From Neoechinorhynchus agilis (lineage: Eukaryota > Acanthocephala): a stretch of 64,000 bases of DNA. Location: the NCBI GenBank assembly GCA_051530055.1, contig CM121341.1:992001-1056000 (forward strand), written 5' to 3'. Below, piece by piece: positions 1 to 10,444 of the stretch. Position numbers and translations under genes: made by a program. Positions within the stretch are counted from its first letter, which is position 1. Each line of letters starts with the position of its first letter. Below the pieces are notes generated by a model that did not search any database, was not told the DNA's origin, and was given only the letters and a program-made list of their open reading frames with translations.

Positions 1-182
1 ATTGATAATGGTCGGACTCAACAGATTCCGAACATGGTCTATGTAGATCACGATGAATGAACAATATAATTTTGATCGATTTGGTGGTGTAATTTAAGTG
101 TGCTTTTGTGTGTGTTTTTCTTTTTGAAATCTACCATTGATTCCCTGATCTTGTGGAGATCCACGGAAACCCGAACGCATTT

Positions 183-760
183 TTAATTCCCAATATAAGA
201 TGGCTTACTTGTTAGATAACAGTACAAATAAAATGCGGGTGCAACGACCGCAACTCCGAGCACAATACAAACGAGATGTAGAGTCTTGATGCCTCCACTA
301 GAATTGTTGTTGTTGTCATTGGACCTCAGTATGGCCGTTGGTGTTGTCTGGATTAGTTTCGAATTCGCCAATGTCTCATCAGCGCTTTTTAGCACACTTT
401 GAATTTGGTCGGCGTCGTTGGTTGATGGGTTTCTTCTATCTTCAGGAATTGTCTCGGCTTGTATTATGTTCCACAAAGGACCAAATGGAATAGCTGGGAT
501 CTTTATGGTCCGCAAAGCATGGAAATCCAAATCCGTTGTTATTCCATTCAAACGTCGAAGTTCAGTAATCTATCAAAAAAAGGGAGCTGAGATGAGCAAA
601 TAACGATATGTAAGACGTGAAAAAAACTCACCGGTACTCGGTATCGGATAGATATACTCTGCAATGAGTCATTCTGGTAAATGGGTCGCTCAATGTACTC
701 ACAATCAACCAACGGTATGCGATGAACTTGCTTCATTTCCATTTCCATTTTCCTACTCAT
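183..760 (-). CDS. LysM-domain single-pass membrane protein (LYSMD3/4-like)
   Basis: Two exons on the minus strand: 760-632 and 569-183, joined in phase 0 across a 62-bp intron (donor CCG|GTGAGT, acceptor GATAG|ATT). The product is about 171 aa. Residues ~30-75 form one LysM fold: a DSLQSISIRYRV start, then ITELRRLNG after the splice, then DFHALRTIKIP, which is the typical LYSMD3/4 pattern. A hydrophobic segment near the C-terminus (about residues 133-158) ends in a short polar tail, so a single-pass membrane protein of the endomembrane system is expected. The family function is poorly known; human LYSMD3 is a Golgi or surface protein that may sense chitin. The protein is shorter than human LYSMD3 because the N-terminal extension before the LysM domain is short. 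The intron was seen in sequence; the family call is by remembered motif. Confidence 0.82.
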
Positions 761-954
761 TCAGAAAAACTACACTGCAAACGCTTCCTACGATGTATCT
801 AAAATGCACCGATAAACCAATAATCGATTTTACGGCGAAAAATAAGCGGAAATCATCGATTGGCTCGCCTACGTAGATTAATCGTGCTGACGTCAATGTT
901 TCTGAAAGAATCAAGGAATCCAGGGTTTGGCGATCGACAAACTTGGGATTTATG

Positions 955-1380
955 CCATTTCACACACACACAATATTTCCTAAGTTTCATCGGATTTCTT
1001 CGGATATGAAGAAATCCGACGAAACTTAGGAAATATTGTGTGTGCGAAAGGGAATTAATCTCTATTTTCTCAGTCATTAAACAAAAAAGAAATCCTACCT
1101 CCACCTTTTAACAGTTTGAAGAAATCCGACGAAACTTAAGAAATATTGTGTGTGCGAAAGGGAATTAATCTCTATTTTCGCAATTTTTTTTAACTTTTTT
1201 TATTTATTTAACCAAAAGCAAGCATACATAATTTATAGTTTCTTCGGCGCTCCTATTCGATAGGGAAAAATACAAACAAAAAAGAAATCCTACCTCCACC
1301 TTTTAACAGTTTGAAGAAATCCGACGAAACTTATGAAATATTGTGTGTGCGAAAGGGAATTAATCTCTATTTTTTCAATC
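955..1380. repeat. Foldback hairpin plus two direct copies of its arm
   Basis: Positions 961-1001 and 1008-1044 are inverted copies with one mismatch over about 37 bp and a 6-bp loop. The right arm (GAAGAAATCCGACGAAACTT) recurs in direct orientation at about 1117 and 1317, inside a ~199-bp direct repeat (1079-1178 and 1279-1372) that also holds a shared CCTACCTCCACC stretch. The arm contains a GAAGA ... GAAAC arrangement that recalls the hammerhead-like repeats elsewhere in the window, but no convincing stem lies between the two motifs here. Confidence 0.8.
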
Positions 1381-1404
1381 ATTAAACAAAAATCCTATAT
1401 TTTG

Positions 1405-1500
1405 GAAACACAATCCTGTGCTTTGATTAAGGTAGTTTACTTGTGACCGAAATATCGAACTCAAATTTTCCGCCATATAAAAACATCAAAACAATTGAAT
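1405..1500 (+). repeat. Dispersed hammerhead-like repeat, GAAATATCG family
   Basis: TTGATTAA, a GGTAG/CTTGTGACC arm pair, then CGAAATATCG, followed by an AT-rich tail with CCGCCATA. The same order of blocks occurs near 11907, 13200, 18540 (minus) and 57030. The copy is diverged, and no coding content is visible. Confidence 0.55.
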
Positions 1501-1849
1501 CTTCAAACGATTCCTAAAATCAAATCTTTGTATCTTAGTTCCCGAGGTTTTGGACGCCCCAAAGTCGATTTGTCGTTGTGTGTACCAGAATCTGGTGCTT
1601 CGTATTGAACCAGCTTGTGAAAATTTTTAGGTTCGGTTCCTGCTGTTGCCTTACAAAAAGTACCCAATTTCACTTTAGGTTTCTATATTCAGTGTAATAG
1701 GTTTAATTTGAAACAAACAAAAAACGTGGCCGAAAATGTTTTGTAAAGATGTTATCCAAAGATTGTTTTTGGTCGGCCGAAGTGAAGAAAAATAATTCAA
1801 ATTTCGACATGCGAGGAGTAGGTACCGGGATATTTGATTAGAAAATTAT

Positions 1850-2022
1850 CGTTTAAAAGTTTTAACCTGAGAAATAATTTTTTGCACTAAAGACGTTTCG
1901 AACCTCGTCATGTTCATCATCCGTTTAAGTGTCTTAATTACTAACAAACTGATAATGAACCCGACGAGGTTCAAAAAGTCTTTAGTGCAAAAATTATTTC
2001 CCAGGTTAAAACTTCTAAACAA
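1850..2022. repeat. Foldback hairpin with hammerhead-like core in each arm
   Basis: Arms 1851-1922 and 1949-2020 are inverted copies of about 70 bp with scattered differences, around a ~26-bp loop. On the plus strand the right arm reads CTGATAA, T, then a GAACC/GGTTC stem closed by CGACGA, then AAAA. On the minus strand the left arm reads CGGATGA, T, GAAC...GTTC, then GAAACGTC. Each arm therefore keeps half of an ideal CTGATGA...GAAA core. Confidence 0.75.
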
Positions 2023-2103
2023 TAATCAATATTTAATTATTTCGCCCTCTACGCGTTGAATTTCTTCAAAATCGTTTGTAATTATTGAAAATAAAGAAAT
2101 TTA

Positions 2104-2330
2104 TTCTCAGTGGCGAATTGTCACACATTCGAGTTTTATTATTGAACTCTTTATTGCGAATTTTCAGGGTCTCAGCCTCCTTCTCAAACATCTAAAAATG
2201 GATGTGACGGAGGTAACTAAGTTGATAGCCTTGACTCGGGTGCTTGAGAAGGAGGCTGAGGCCTTGAAAATTCGCAATAAAGATTTCAATAATAAAAGCT
2301 CGAGTGTTTAACAATTCGCCATTGAGAATA
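2104..2330. repeat. Foldback hairpin, GAAAATTCGC family
   Basis: Arms of about 84 bp (2105-2188 and 2244-2328) are inverted copies with several mismatches around a ~55-bp spacer. The right arm holds TTGAGAA, GGAGGCTGAGGCCTT, then GAAAATTCGCAATAAA, close in plan to the hairpin at 2985-3190 (CTGAAGA ... GAAAATTTGCATAATAAA), so both appear to be copies of one family. Confidence 0.75.
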
Positions 2331-2984
2331 CACATCCACTCGAAGGAACAATTGGATAAAAAGAAATTTATGTAGCTTTTTCGCAAAACTAACGGTTTTT
2401 TTATTATCTTTCAATACTTAAATGTTTTTTACTGGCAGGCCAGTTCTACCGCTGAAGGAAAGAGGAAACTCACCGATAAGTCCCACCTTGGAGAAAGCTC
2501 TGAAAAACGCATAATCGTATGGCTGAGGGTATTAAGTAAATGCAAGAAATCGGCGTGGCTTCATGCCAAGAAGGAAAAAGCCGAGGAAGTGATGCTCTAA
2601 AATCAGAATTTTTCAATACTTCGACAATTCTGAAGAAATTTAACGTAAAGGACGAGATATTAAATCATTTTTCCTCATTTCGCCTGACCAAAATTTTTTT
2701 CTCGTGACGTAGTAATCCAAGATTTTGCTTTGATCTTTTTTATTTTTCTATTTTGGAAATCATTGACAGGGAAAATCATTCAGGATAGTCAAAGTATATA
2801 CTTTTGGTGAAAATAATCAACCGGTCATAACATATTTGATTTATTTGAAATGTTTCGGACAAATTAACCTCGTAACGAATACGTCACGAACTACCTGTAG
2901 TTGGTCTAAATGTACCCATAGAGGCTTCTCGGATTTTGAAGACTACGATTAATTTAATTTCATTCATTATTACTGTTGGGTGAA

Positions 2985-3190
2985 ACGAGATTTGTTTTGT
3001 GCGGACACCCAGACGTTTTTTATTATGCAAATTTTCGGAGAGCAAAGTCTCCCTCTTCAGGCTTTTGGTCATTGCTTGCAATTGAAAAAACTTGCAAACA
3101 ATGACCAAAAGCCTGAAGAGGGAGACTTTGCTCTCCGAAAATTTGCATAATAAAAAACGTCTGGGTGTCCGCACAAAACAAATTAATTTA
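2985..3190. repeat. Near-perfect foldback hairpin with hammerhead-like cores
   Basis: Arms 2991-3080 and 3092-3183 are almost perfectly complementary (roughly 85-90 bp) around an 11-bp loop. The right arm carries CTGAAGA at 3113-3119, a GGAGA/TCTCC stem, and GAAA at 3137-3140. The mirror core lies on the minus strand at about 3060-3033. The near identity of the arms suggests recent formation or gene conversion. It lies just 75 bp upstream of the ATP synthase delta start codon. Confidence 0.85.
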
Positions 3191-3264
3191 ATTAAACTCG
3201 TAGCTACAAAGCGCGTATTCAAAATTCTTTCCTTTTTATTACTGCATTTATTTTAGATTTAGAG

Positions 3265-4056
3265 ATGCTCACCCATCGTGGATTTTCAATTCTTCGTCCA
3301 ACTGCTCGATTAGCATTGATGAAGCGAAAATTAGCTGTCGCAACTGAAACTGTCGCAGCCACGCCTACCCCGTCTTCTTCTTCAAATGAACTTATTACGA
3401 CTTTTGCGACTCCAAGTGATGTGAGTATTTTCTAATATAGTTTCTGGAATCTGATTTCCGCACACACTCGTGTGTAGATCTTTTATAATCAATCAAATGA
3501 TGTCAAACAAGTCGATATTCCAACTATTGGATCGGGAGATATGGGTATTCTTGCACGTCATGTCCCAGCCATCGGTGTTCTAAAGACGGGAGTCCTTACA
3601 TTTTATGAGAAAGATGGAACCACAAAACGGTTTATTGGTTTGTTTTTGAGATTATCGATTTTGGTGCTTCCTTTAATTTGTGATTCAACATTAAATAACG
3701 ATTTTGGGATTCGTTGATTTTCTTTTTATTAGACAAAATTTAAAAGACACCATTCGCAGCATCTAGTGGAACCGCTGTGGTAAATAGTGATTCATCACTG
3801 CAGATATTGGCAGAAGAAGCATTTCCAATTGATAAGTTCGATTTAGAGGCAAGTAATACCCTGTCAAAGTTTAAATATAACCATCTACACATAGGCTTGC
3901 AAACAGCAGGTATCCGAGTGGCAGGCGAAATTGGACAGTGCAAAGACCGAGACCGAATCAACGGAGGCTAAAATCGGCCTTGAGTGTGCGGATATCGTTT
4001 TAAAAATCGTATCTAAAGAAACTCAAGGATTGTCATCGGCTCAAACTAAGCAATAG
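3265..4056 (+). CDS. ATP5F1D: ATP synthase F1 subunit delta, mitochondrial
   Basis: Four exons: 3265-3420, 3478-3637, 3760-3848 and 3895-4056, giving about 188 aa. All phases agree. The first ~35 residues are basic and hydroxylated with no acidic residue before about residue 28, as expected of a mitochondrial presequence. The beta-sandwich domain follows (ELITTFATPSD, VKQVDIPTIGSGDMGILARH, LKTGVLTFYEKDG, SSGTAVVN, LQILAEEAFPIDKFDLE), then the C-terminal helical hairpin rich in K, E and A. The subunit is part of the central stalk of F1Fo ATP synthase in the matrix. The third intron (3849-3894) uses a GC donor, GAG|GCAAGT, with acceptor ATAG; only this join keeps the family reading frame (FDLE-ACKQQVSEW). 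A poly(A) signal AATAAA lies near 4137. Confidence 0.93.
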
Positions 4057-4199
4057 ATTGTCAGTTTTCTCGAAACAAAATAGAAATTCTACCATAATCT
4101 GTTAACATTATTCATTTCTGACCCACTAGCGTGGCTAATAAAGGTAGCTTTTCAAATGCAAACTCTCAACTTTTTTTCATCTGAGTTAAAGTAACGACA

Positions 4200-4386
4200 T
4201 TAAAGTGTAGAAATTTCATCCTGCTCGTTGAGCAGTTCTTGAGCTTTGTCCAAATGATGTCCAGAACTATCAGTCGCATTGTCCGTGAGAAACAACATTT
4301 TCTTTCCCTTCCAACGAATCATGCGGATCCAAAATAAAGTTGTATTTCACAAGATAATCCAAACTTTCTAAATGTTGTGGCATCAT
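4200..4386 (-). pseudogene. Unrecognised gene fragment converging on ATP5F1D
   Basis: On the minus strand one frame reads MMPQHLESLDYLVKYNFILD from 4386. A neighbouring frame then takes over with WKGKKMLFLTDNATDSSGHH and ends at a TAA at 4200-4202. Both halves look protein-like and abut near 4325, so this may be a single gene with a frameshift, or two exons with a junction I cannot place. A TAA lies just upstream of the first half in its frame. I do not recognise the protein. Confidence 0.3.
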
Positions 4387-4389
4387 GGC

Positions 4390-5600
4390 TATCGTTGGTA
4401 GAATAGTTTTTTATCGGCTAGTTGATTTTGATTTATTTGATTTTGGTTGGTTAAGTTGTTAGTTGTTGGTTTCCGTTCTTTCCTCCGAATCAATTCGCAT
4501 TTGGAGGATTGAGCAGTGGGGAAGAAAGAGCAGCGGTAGAAATTTGTGTGGGGAAATGAAGGATGGAAAATGTTGGGGCGACGCGAGTGTTCTAAGTGTG
4601 AGTAAAAGGAGAAATGTGGGGTAGAAATTAAGGAAGAAGAGAAAGTGCTTTTGAAAGATTAGAAAAAGGTGTTTTTCTAAGGACAGGAGTTCGGAAGAGC
4701 ATATTAGATAGCACCTCTTGTGAAACGGTGTAATTTTTTTGAATAGTTTAGAAGAAAAATTGCAGAATGTTGGATATGCACGTAGGCGAGCGTTGGTAGG
4801 ATGGCGATGTTATAAAAGTACTTAAGGTCTTTGGATGATAATCCGAGGAGTCGGAGGCGTTTAAGAAGACAGAGTTTAATGGACCCTTAATGCAACGAAA
4901 TTGATGTGTGCTTATCCCACTTCAGATTTTTCTGAAAATGAAGACCAAGTATACGAACAGAGGAGACACGATTGATAGGGAAAGGCAGAAGCGGCTATTC
5001 AGCAGGGCTATTTGAGATTGCGGGTAACGATTTCGAAGAACCGCTCTTTTCGCACCCATCCAAGGTTCTCACTAACTATCCTCTAATCCTCGCCGAAAAT
5101 TTGTTCTCATACAATGCCCAAAAATCAAAAGTCATTTTCCTCTCGGTCATACCGTATTGACTGGTATTATCTTTTTTCATTGCGATTGGCGACGGTCTTT
5201 GGTGTTCAAACCAAACTGCCTAGGTCCTTTAGTGCCTTGGGAAGGCAAAACTCAAAAGGCAACGCAATTCGTGATCCTGAAGATGTAATACCAATCTTTC
5301 TGTTTGAGAATTGTTTCGTACAGGATAAAAAGGTTTTCCATCACGCCGAACTGTATTTAAAGTTTTCTTTTATACATTCTAACTATCATCGTTGCATTTC
5401 CCCACATTTTTGCCAATGAGTAAGATTCTGAGAGAAAAAGCATTTTGAAAACTTTAAATTGCGTTGTTGATTTTCGGTCTTATATAATCACTGAAGTGTA
5501 TATATGAGGTTATACTCAAACCCTCCACAAGGTGGTGCTCTGCTGGGAGTGCCCCATTTTCGGTCAGTCCGATGATTCATAACCCACATCCACTTCCGGA
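4390..5600. other. Intergenic stretch, nothing recognised
   Basis: This stretch holds G-rich simple runs (4500-4700) and a few short open frames without family resemblance. I see no RNA gene or transposon signature. Confidence 0.5.
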
Positions 5601-5601
5601 T

Positions 5602-5870
5602 CCATCATTCACCTCGCCGGGTCTGTCATCCAATCCAATTGCTTATCTGTAATTCGTCCACTCCAAATTCCGACTCTGTCATCCACTCCATCTCTCCGGA
5701 TCCGTCATCCACTCCAATTCCCGATCAGTTATTCAATTCTTACTCCAGATCCATCATTCACCTCGCCGGGTCTGTCATCCAATCCAATTGCTTATCTGTA
5801 ATTCGTCCACTCCAAATTTCGACTCTGTCATTTACTCCATCTCTCCGGATCCGTCATCCACTCCAAAGTA
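5602..5870. repeat. Tandem duplication, ~149-bp unit
   Basis: The block starting CATTCACCTCGCCGGG at about 5605 recurs at about 5754 with only a few differences over ~115 bp. Internally it is built from smaller variants of TCCGGATCCGTCATCCACTC. An open frame runs through it but is low complexity. Confidence 0.8.
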
Positions 5871-6033
5871 TTCAAGGGGACCCAGAGGTATACCTCGCTT
5901 ATTACTAAAAAGCATTTGCATGCCTTCCGGACGACTATGATTAAAAAGTGTTTGGAATTTTTGAAACTGTTAGATGGAATCATGAACACGTCATTAAATA
6001 CGGAAGAAATGTGACACAAAATATGTCGTCATT

Positions 6034-7651
6034 ATGAACGACAAAAATATTTGCGTGTCTCGTCATTACAAAATGTCCTCAAAATCACGTCCAACTCTGG
6101 ATACGTTACCTGATGAATTACTTTACAAGATATTAGACAAAGTGCCGCCTCACCATGTTTATAACAATCTTAGCAAAGTGAACAAAAGTATGTTTGAAAT
6201 TTTAAACAGTAATTCGAGTCCTTATTGGTGTCAGTGTATGCTAAATGACGACCGTCTACTTATTCCACGAAGAGACAAGAACGAATTGTTTCCTGTGAAA
6301 ACCTCAATGGCGGCGAAAACAGTCATAAACCAATACGATTTCGTCCAGCATCGACCGTTTCGTAATTCTCCAAAGGCAAATTGTGAATTTATGGCTGATG
6401 CTGACACAATACAAAAAAGTGTGGACAACTCTCTGTTTTTTCTTTCAACGTCCACAGAATGCATTCTCATTGGCTAGTTTGTAGCCAATCATATCCTAAT
6501 TAAAAAAAGAGGTTTTTGGTAATTAAAAGTGCATTATTTTTGTTTCTTTGATATTTTTTCGCATTTTTAACTCAAAAACACCGTTGGTTATTTTGGCGAC
6601 TACATCTCTTTAACTATATAAATTTTGGTAAATTTAAATTAGAAAAAAGGCGTATTGGATATAATAGGCGCTTGATGATTTATCCATACTTTAGTTAAAG
6701 CTGTATTCATCGTCATCATCATCATATGAACCAAGTGTATTTATTGGTCGACGTGATGGAGTGATTGAGCTTGTGACATCGCATGGCAATCAAGAAGAGC
6801 GTTTTTTGGGTAGGCAATGGATATGGTCCATCGGATGTAGACCTGATCGCCTATACGCCACTTGTCTTTCCGGGCACGTGAATGTATTTTCTTTGAGTGA
6901 AGAAGGAATTGGTCAGAGTGTTTTTGCTCGAAATCTAAAACAGACCGTATCGGTATCTTTGTGCCTCGTTGAGGACCACCAATTCGCGATTGGATCAAAC
7001 GATGGAACTGTTTATTTGATTGACGAACGAACGGATCATTATCCATGTGACATAATTATTAGGCCCCCGATGGGAAACATGAACCATATTAAGAATCTTC
7101 GGTACATTGGGTTCAATCAGCGTCTTGTTGGAATTTATAAGAACACCGTAGCAGAGGTTGATCTAAGAATGAACGAATTTGTTTTCCCACAATCTAGGAA
7201 TCGTCGTTCCGCCGTACACAGTAAGCTTACAACTTTATGTCCGTCCCCGTGGAATACGAGAGAGTATCCGGTGGCAATGTGTGGCGATATAGACGGACGT
7301 ATATTCGACGTGTTTACCAGTGGCCAAAGTGGCGGAGTTGAAATTGTGGCTGCCGTTAGTGAAGGGCAACGTGTACATTCACCAAAACACTATCTTCATT
7401 GGGTTTCAGCCGTGAGTTGGATGGAAGGAGTGAGAGTTGTCGCTGATAATCGTGGACGAGTGTGTCTATGGCCAAACAGTCCGAAAAATGAACGCGATTG
7501 TATGGAACTCTTGTTTTCTGAACTTGATGAATCTGAACTAACGAGCAAATCGTCTCCGTTTGCGTTCGCAGTTGATGCAGCTCAAGGATCGGTCGTTGCA
7601 ACTGGATGTTGTGGAATTATTTCAAAGTGGACTGGAGGAGAGCGACGGTGA
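6034..7651 (+). CDS. F-box protein with WD-repeat-like C-terminal part
   Basis: An N-terminal open frame from 6034 (an alternative ATG at 6073 sits closer to the domain) contains an F-box: LPDELLYKILDKVPPHHVYNNLSKVNKSM, the SKP1-binding motif of SCF ubiquitin ligases. A second open region starting after a TTTAG acceptor at 6695 and ending at 7651 encodes about 318 aa with beta-propeller-like strands: LYATCLSGHVNVFSL, FAIGSNDGTVYLIDE, VAMCGDIDGRIFDV, VVADNRGRVCLW, VVATGCCGIISKW. Together they suggest an F-box/WD substrate receptor. The donor that joins the two parts is not clear: the first frame stops at 6475-6477 and I find no strong phase-0 GT before it. They could instead be two genes. Confidence 0.6.
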
Positions 7652-7902
7652 GCGAACACACACACAGAACCGATATGAGAATGAGTTTGAACAAAATAGA
7701 TATACGATTTTGTTAACGAAAAAGATTAGAGGTGTATGTGTTATTTAGAAGTCTAACCTCGTCGAATTTATCATCATCAGTTCTAAAATATAAGTCGGAA
7801 TGATACGTCTTTATTAACTTCTATATAATCTGGTATACCTCACATACCGACATTTTAACGAGAAAGGCTTTCTTGTCAATCACCAGAATATTCCGTGAAG
7901 TG

Positions 7903-8048
7903 TTTGAAGATTTTAAAATCCGATTGTTTTCGAAGGCACAATCTTGTGCCTTCTTTTTTATCAAAGTTGCTTTTCAAAACTTACAAGGAACCTTAATAAA
8001 CGCGTACAAGATTGTGCCTTCGAAAACAATCGGATTTTTAAAAATCAT
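7903..8048. repeat. Foldback hairpin, CGAAAACAATCGG family
   Basis: Arms at about 7906-7947 and 8006-8047 are inverted copies of ~40 bp. Inside the right arm, CTTAATAA is followed by CGCGTACAAGATTGTGCC and then CGAAAACAATCGG. The same plan (CTTGATAA, GCGTACAATATTGTGCGC, CGAAATATCGG) appears at 11907. It lies 250 bp downstream of the F-box/WD gene. Confidence 0.7.
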
Positions 8049-8049
8049 T

Positions 8050-8690
8050 TTAATTTTTCTACGCTATAAAACAACCATTTCGTGAAGTGCGTACGCTGTG
8101 ATTATGAAATAAAAAACTGATCTACAAGCCGTTGCAAAAAGATAAGTGAATTTCATCACTATTTTATAATTTTTGCATACTTTTCCAATTCGTTTTAACG
8201 AAATATTTTGTAAATTTTATACTAATTAAAAGCGTATCTTATAAAATGTGTAATGGTGACAGAAATGTTTCTTTCAAAACGGGTTACCATCAAGTATTTT
8301 TATGAGAGAACTAAAAAACCATTATTCCCTGTTTTACAAAATATTATCTGATTTGCGGTAATGAGGGGGGGGCAGCAACCGCAACTATCATCATTTCGTT
8401 TAGAGTCGAGACGCTCGGGTCTTTTGGTACCGCGGCGCAGGACTTGGTCAATCAATCGTCTAAGAGAATGATACGAATCACTGGTGATCCGACATTATTA
8501 AAATGAATTGTGTGAAGCAATCATTTTAATTTCAGAATTGAATTGTTAATTGAAGAACAGTGAAATCATTTTAGGAAAAGAACACATTCGGTTCGATTGA
8601 AGATCAAATGCCGAAAGCTCAATGAGCATTCAAAGAATATCTAAACGTCCCTTATACCACCACATTTCCCCTTTATTTGTTATGCCATAG
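8050..8690. other. Intergenic stretch, nothing recognised
   Basis: AT-rich, with one run of G near 8370. I see no gene, repeat or RNA in it. It separates the F-box/WD gene from the 3' end of presenilin; the two genes converge here. Confidence 0.5.
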
Positions 8691-8698
8691 TCAATCGA

Positions 8699-10188
8699 TC
8701 AGATTTGAATCATTTGTTCGATGAGTATGTGAGTAACGAACGGTTCGATTGCGTATGTGGTTGTGAAATAAGTAATGATTCCGAGTGTTATAGATATTGG
8801 AAGTGCAGGAAGAGTTTTTTGAAAGAGTGCGAGTAGAATCATAGTTAAAATTAAACCGAAGAGGATAGATGAGATACAGACGAGAGTTGTCGACCAATTG
8901 GTTTCGTGCGAAGCTTTGGAGATTAGAACAGAATAGAATATAAAATCGCCTAATCCGAGCTTAACTCCTTGTTCAAAAGGTGTATAACGACTAGGGATCG
9001 ACGATGCATTCTGCTCTTCCGGTATTCCATTCTCAACAAAACCTGGATCATCAGTTCGTGCTTCATTGTCGTTGGTTTTAGTCATGATTGTGTACATACA
9101 AGTTGATGAATAAACGAGGGACGGGAAGAGTTGCTCGTTTCTTTCCTGAGCTGTCTTTACCAGAATCCGGAGTGGTCCAAATGGTGCAAGAACCGCAAAA
9201 AGATCCCATGCGCAGATGACCGCAAGAACGAACCAACTAGTCCAATCGGGCATGTATTTGTAGAAGACGAGAGCAACCAGCACACTGACTAGAATGAGGT
9301 ACATTTGACGGAGACGGAGAGGACCGTGCCAATGGATTGTCAGAATGCCAGTTATGGCTATGTTCCATATTCCAAACACAACTGAAATGATATCAATGTT
9401 TGCGTTTAAGGTAGCGCATAGATCTGCGAGGTATCCATGCTGCATGAATCTTTTGGTGGCGCTCATCTAGGATATTTCAATGAAAGAGGATTCTGGACTA
9501 CTTAAATGTCGTTATTTTAACTCTTTGTACATTCATGAAGTAGGGAAATAAAGATTTTTGTTTATCATTACAAAAGCCCAATTATCAATTAAAAGCAAAA
9601 CTTGATAGATTAGGGATCAATTGTGAGTTCTTTATCCGATAAAAACAATGAGATTACCTCGTAAGATACCTTTAAGAATTTTCTAAGGTTTCTATTTTTC
9701 CTTAGTTTGGATCATTAGAGTATTTCTGTAAAATATTCACGATGGAACACATCCAAGAGATTCATGCCTTAGAGAATAACGAAGAGCAAAAGGACGGTAG
9801 TGACAGCAAGCCACCCATGGATAATCACGTAGCATCGGAACCTATATAGTAAAATCAGGGCACAGGTCATTAAAGCGACGAATCCGATGAAGATAAGTGA
9901 GTTTGCGAGTGAGATTAAAATCTTACTTGTGGCTGAACCAACTTCAATGATTGGCGTATATATAAGCACCGGGAGTTCGAGTCCACCTTCGATTATTTCT
10001 GGATCGAATAATGACGTTTGATACCCGTGGATGTATCGAACACTAAGACTGGTCAGCAGCATGCAAACCGTTACCGGAATAAAGATTGTAACACCATGTT
10101 TAGGCGCAGTCCGGATCAGATTTGCAATCGCCGCGTGGTTGTTCCGGCTCGAAGATTCACGATTTTGATCGGCACTCTCATTTTGCAT
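8699..10188 (-). CDS. Presenilin, catalytic subunit of gamma-secretase
   Basis: Exon 1 runs from ATG 10188 to about 9781. The last long exon runs from about 9466 to the stop at 8699. Exon 1 encodes TM1 and TM2 (VTIFIPVTVCMLL ... LYRFRCYVIIHGWL). The large exon holds HWHGPLRLRQ, YMPDWTSW and the first catalytic aspartate in AWDLFAVL (residue 88 of the exon). PFGPLRILVKTAQERNE follows, then the second catalytic aspartate in GLGD (residue 174) and PALPISI near the C-terminus. The cytosolic loop between the aspartates is short (~45 residues). Presenilin is the intramembrane aspartyl protease that cleaves Notch-type substrates. The aromatic before the first aspartate is W rather than the vertebrate Y; I recall W also in nematode SEL-12. 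Frame 1 ends in TAA at 9769, so an intron must start before it, possibly at TTC|GTTATT (9780). The acceptor could be CCTAG at 9467 or one of two AGs just inside the exon. Confidence 0.93.
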
Positions 10189-10199
10189 AAATGGAATCC

Positions 10200-10440
10200 G
10201 TTCGTAACGAGCTGTGGAGGCCAGCTTCTATGATTGACTTAAGCGAAAAAGTCGAGATTCTCTTTAATTGAAATTCTTCCACTTGTTAAGACGGGAAGAA
10301 GCTTCATTTTGTGATCAATTGTTCGTCTCTCATTGGCCAAAGTCGCTTTTTTCCTCAAATAATATTAACCACTTCTCTGTTTTGTTTCTAGTCTTCGTTA
10401 ATCTATTAAAGGTTGATTTTTTTCCGATTAAATCATTTGT
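10200..10440. promoter_or_regulatory. Presenilin upstream region
   Basis: About 240 bp upstream of the presenilin ATG, running up to a LINE fragment. No TATA box or known element is evident. The LINE 3' end begins only ~255 bp from the start codon, so the core promoter must be short or contain the LINE sequence. Confidence 0.3.
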
Positions 10441-10444
10441 TTTT

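Noticed and set aside
5639-5908. 89-aa frame across the tandem duplication
   Set aside because: Low-complexity P/S/I sequence created by the repeat itself.
7903-8048. Classifying the foldbacks as ordinary DNA-transposon MITEs
   Set aside because: I saw no constant TA or similar target duplication at their ends, and the arms share an internal ribozyme-like motif instead of common termini; a MITE origin is still possible.
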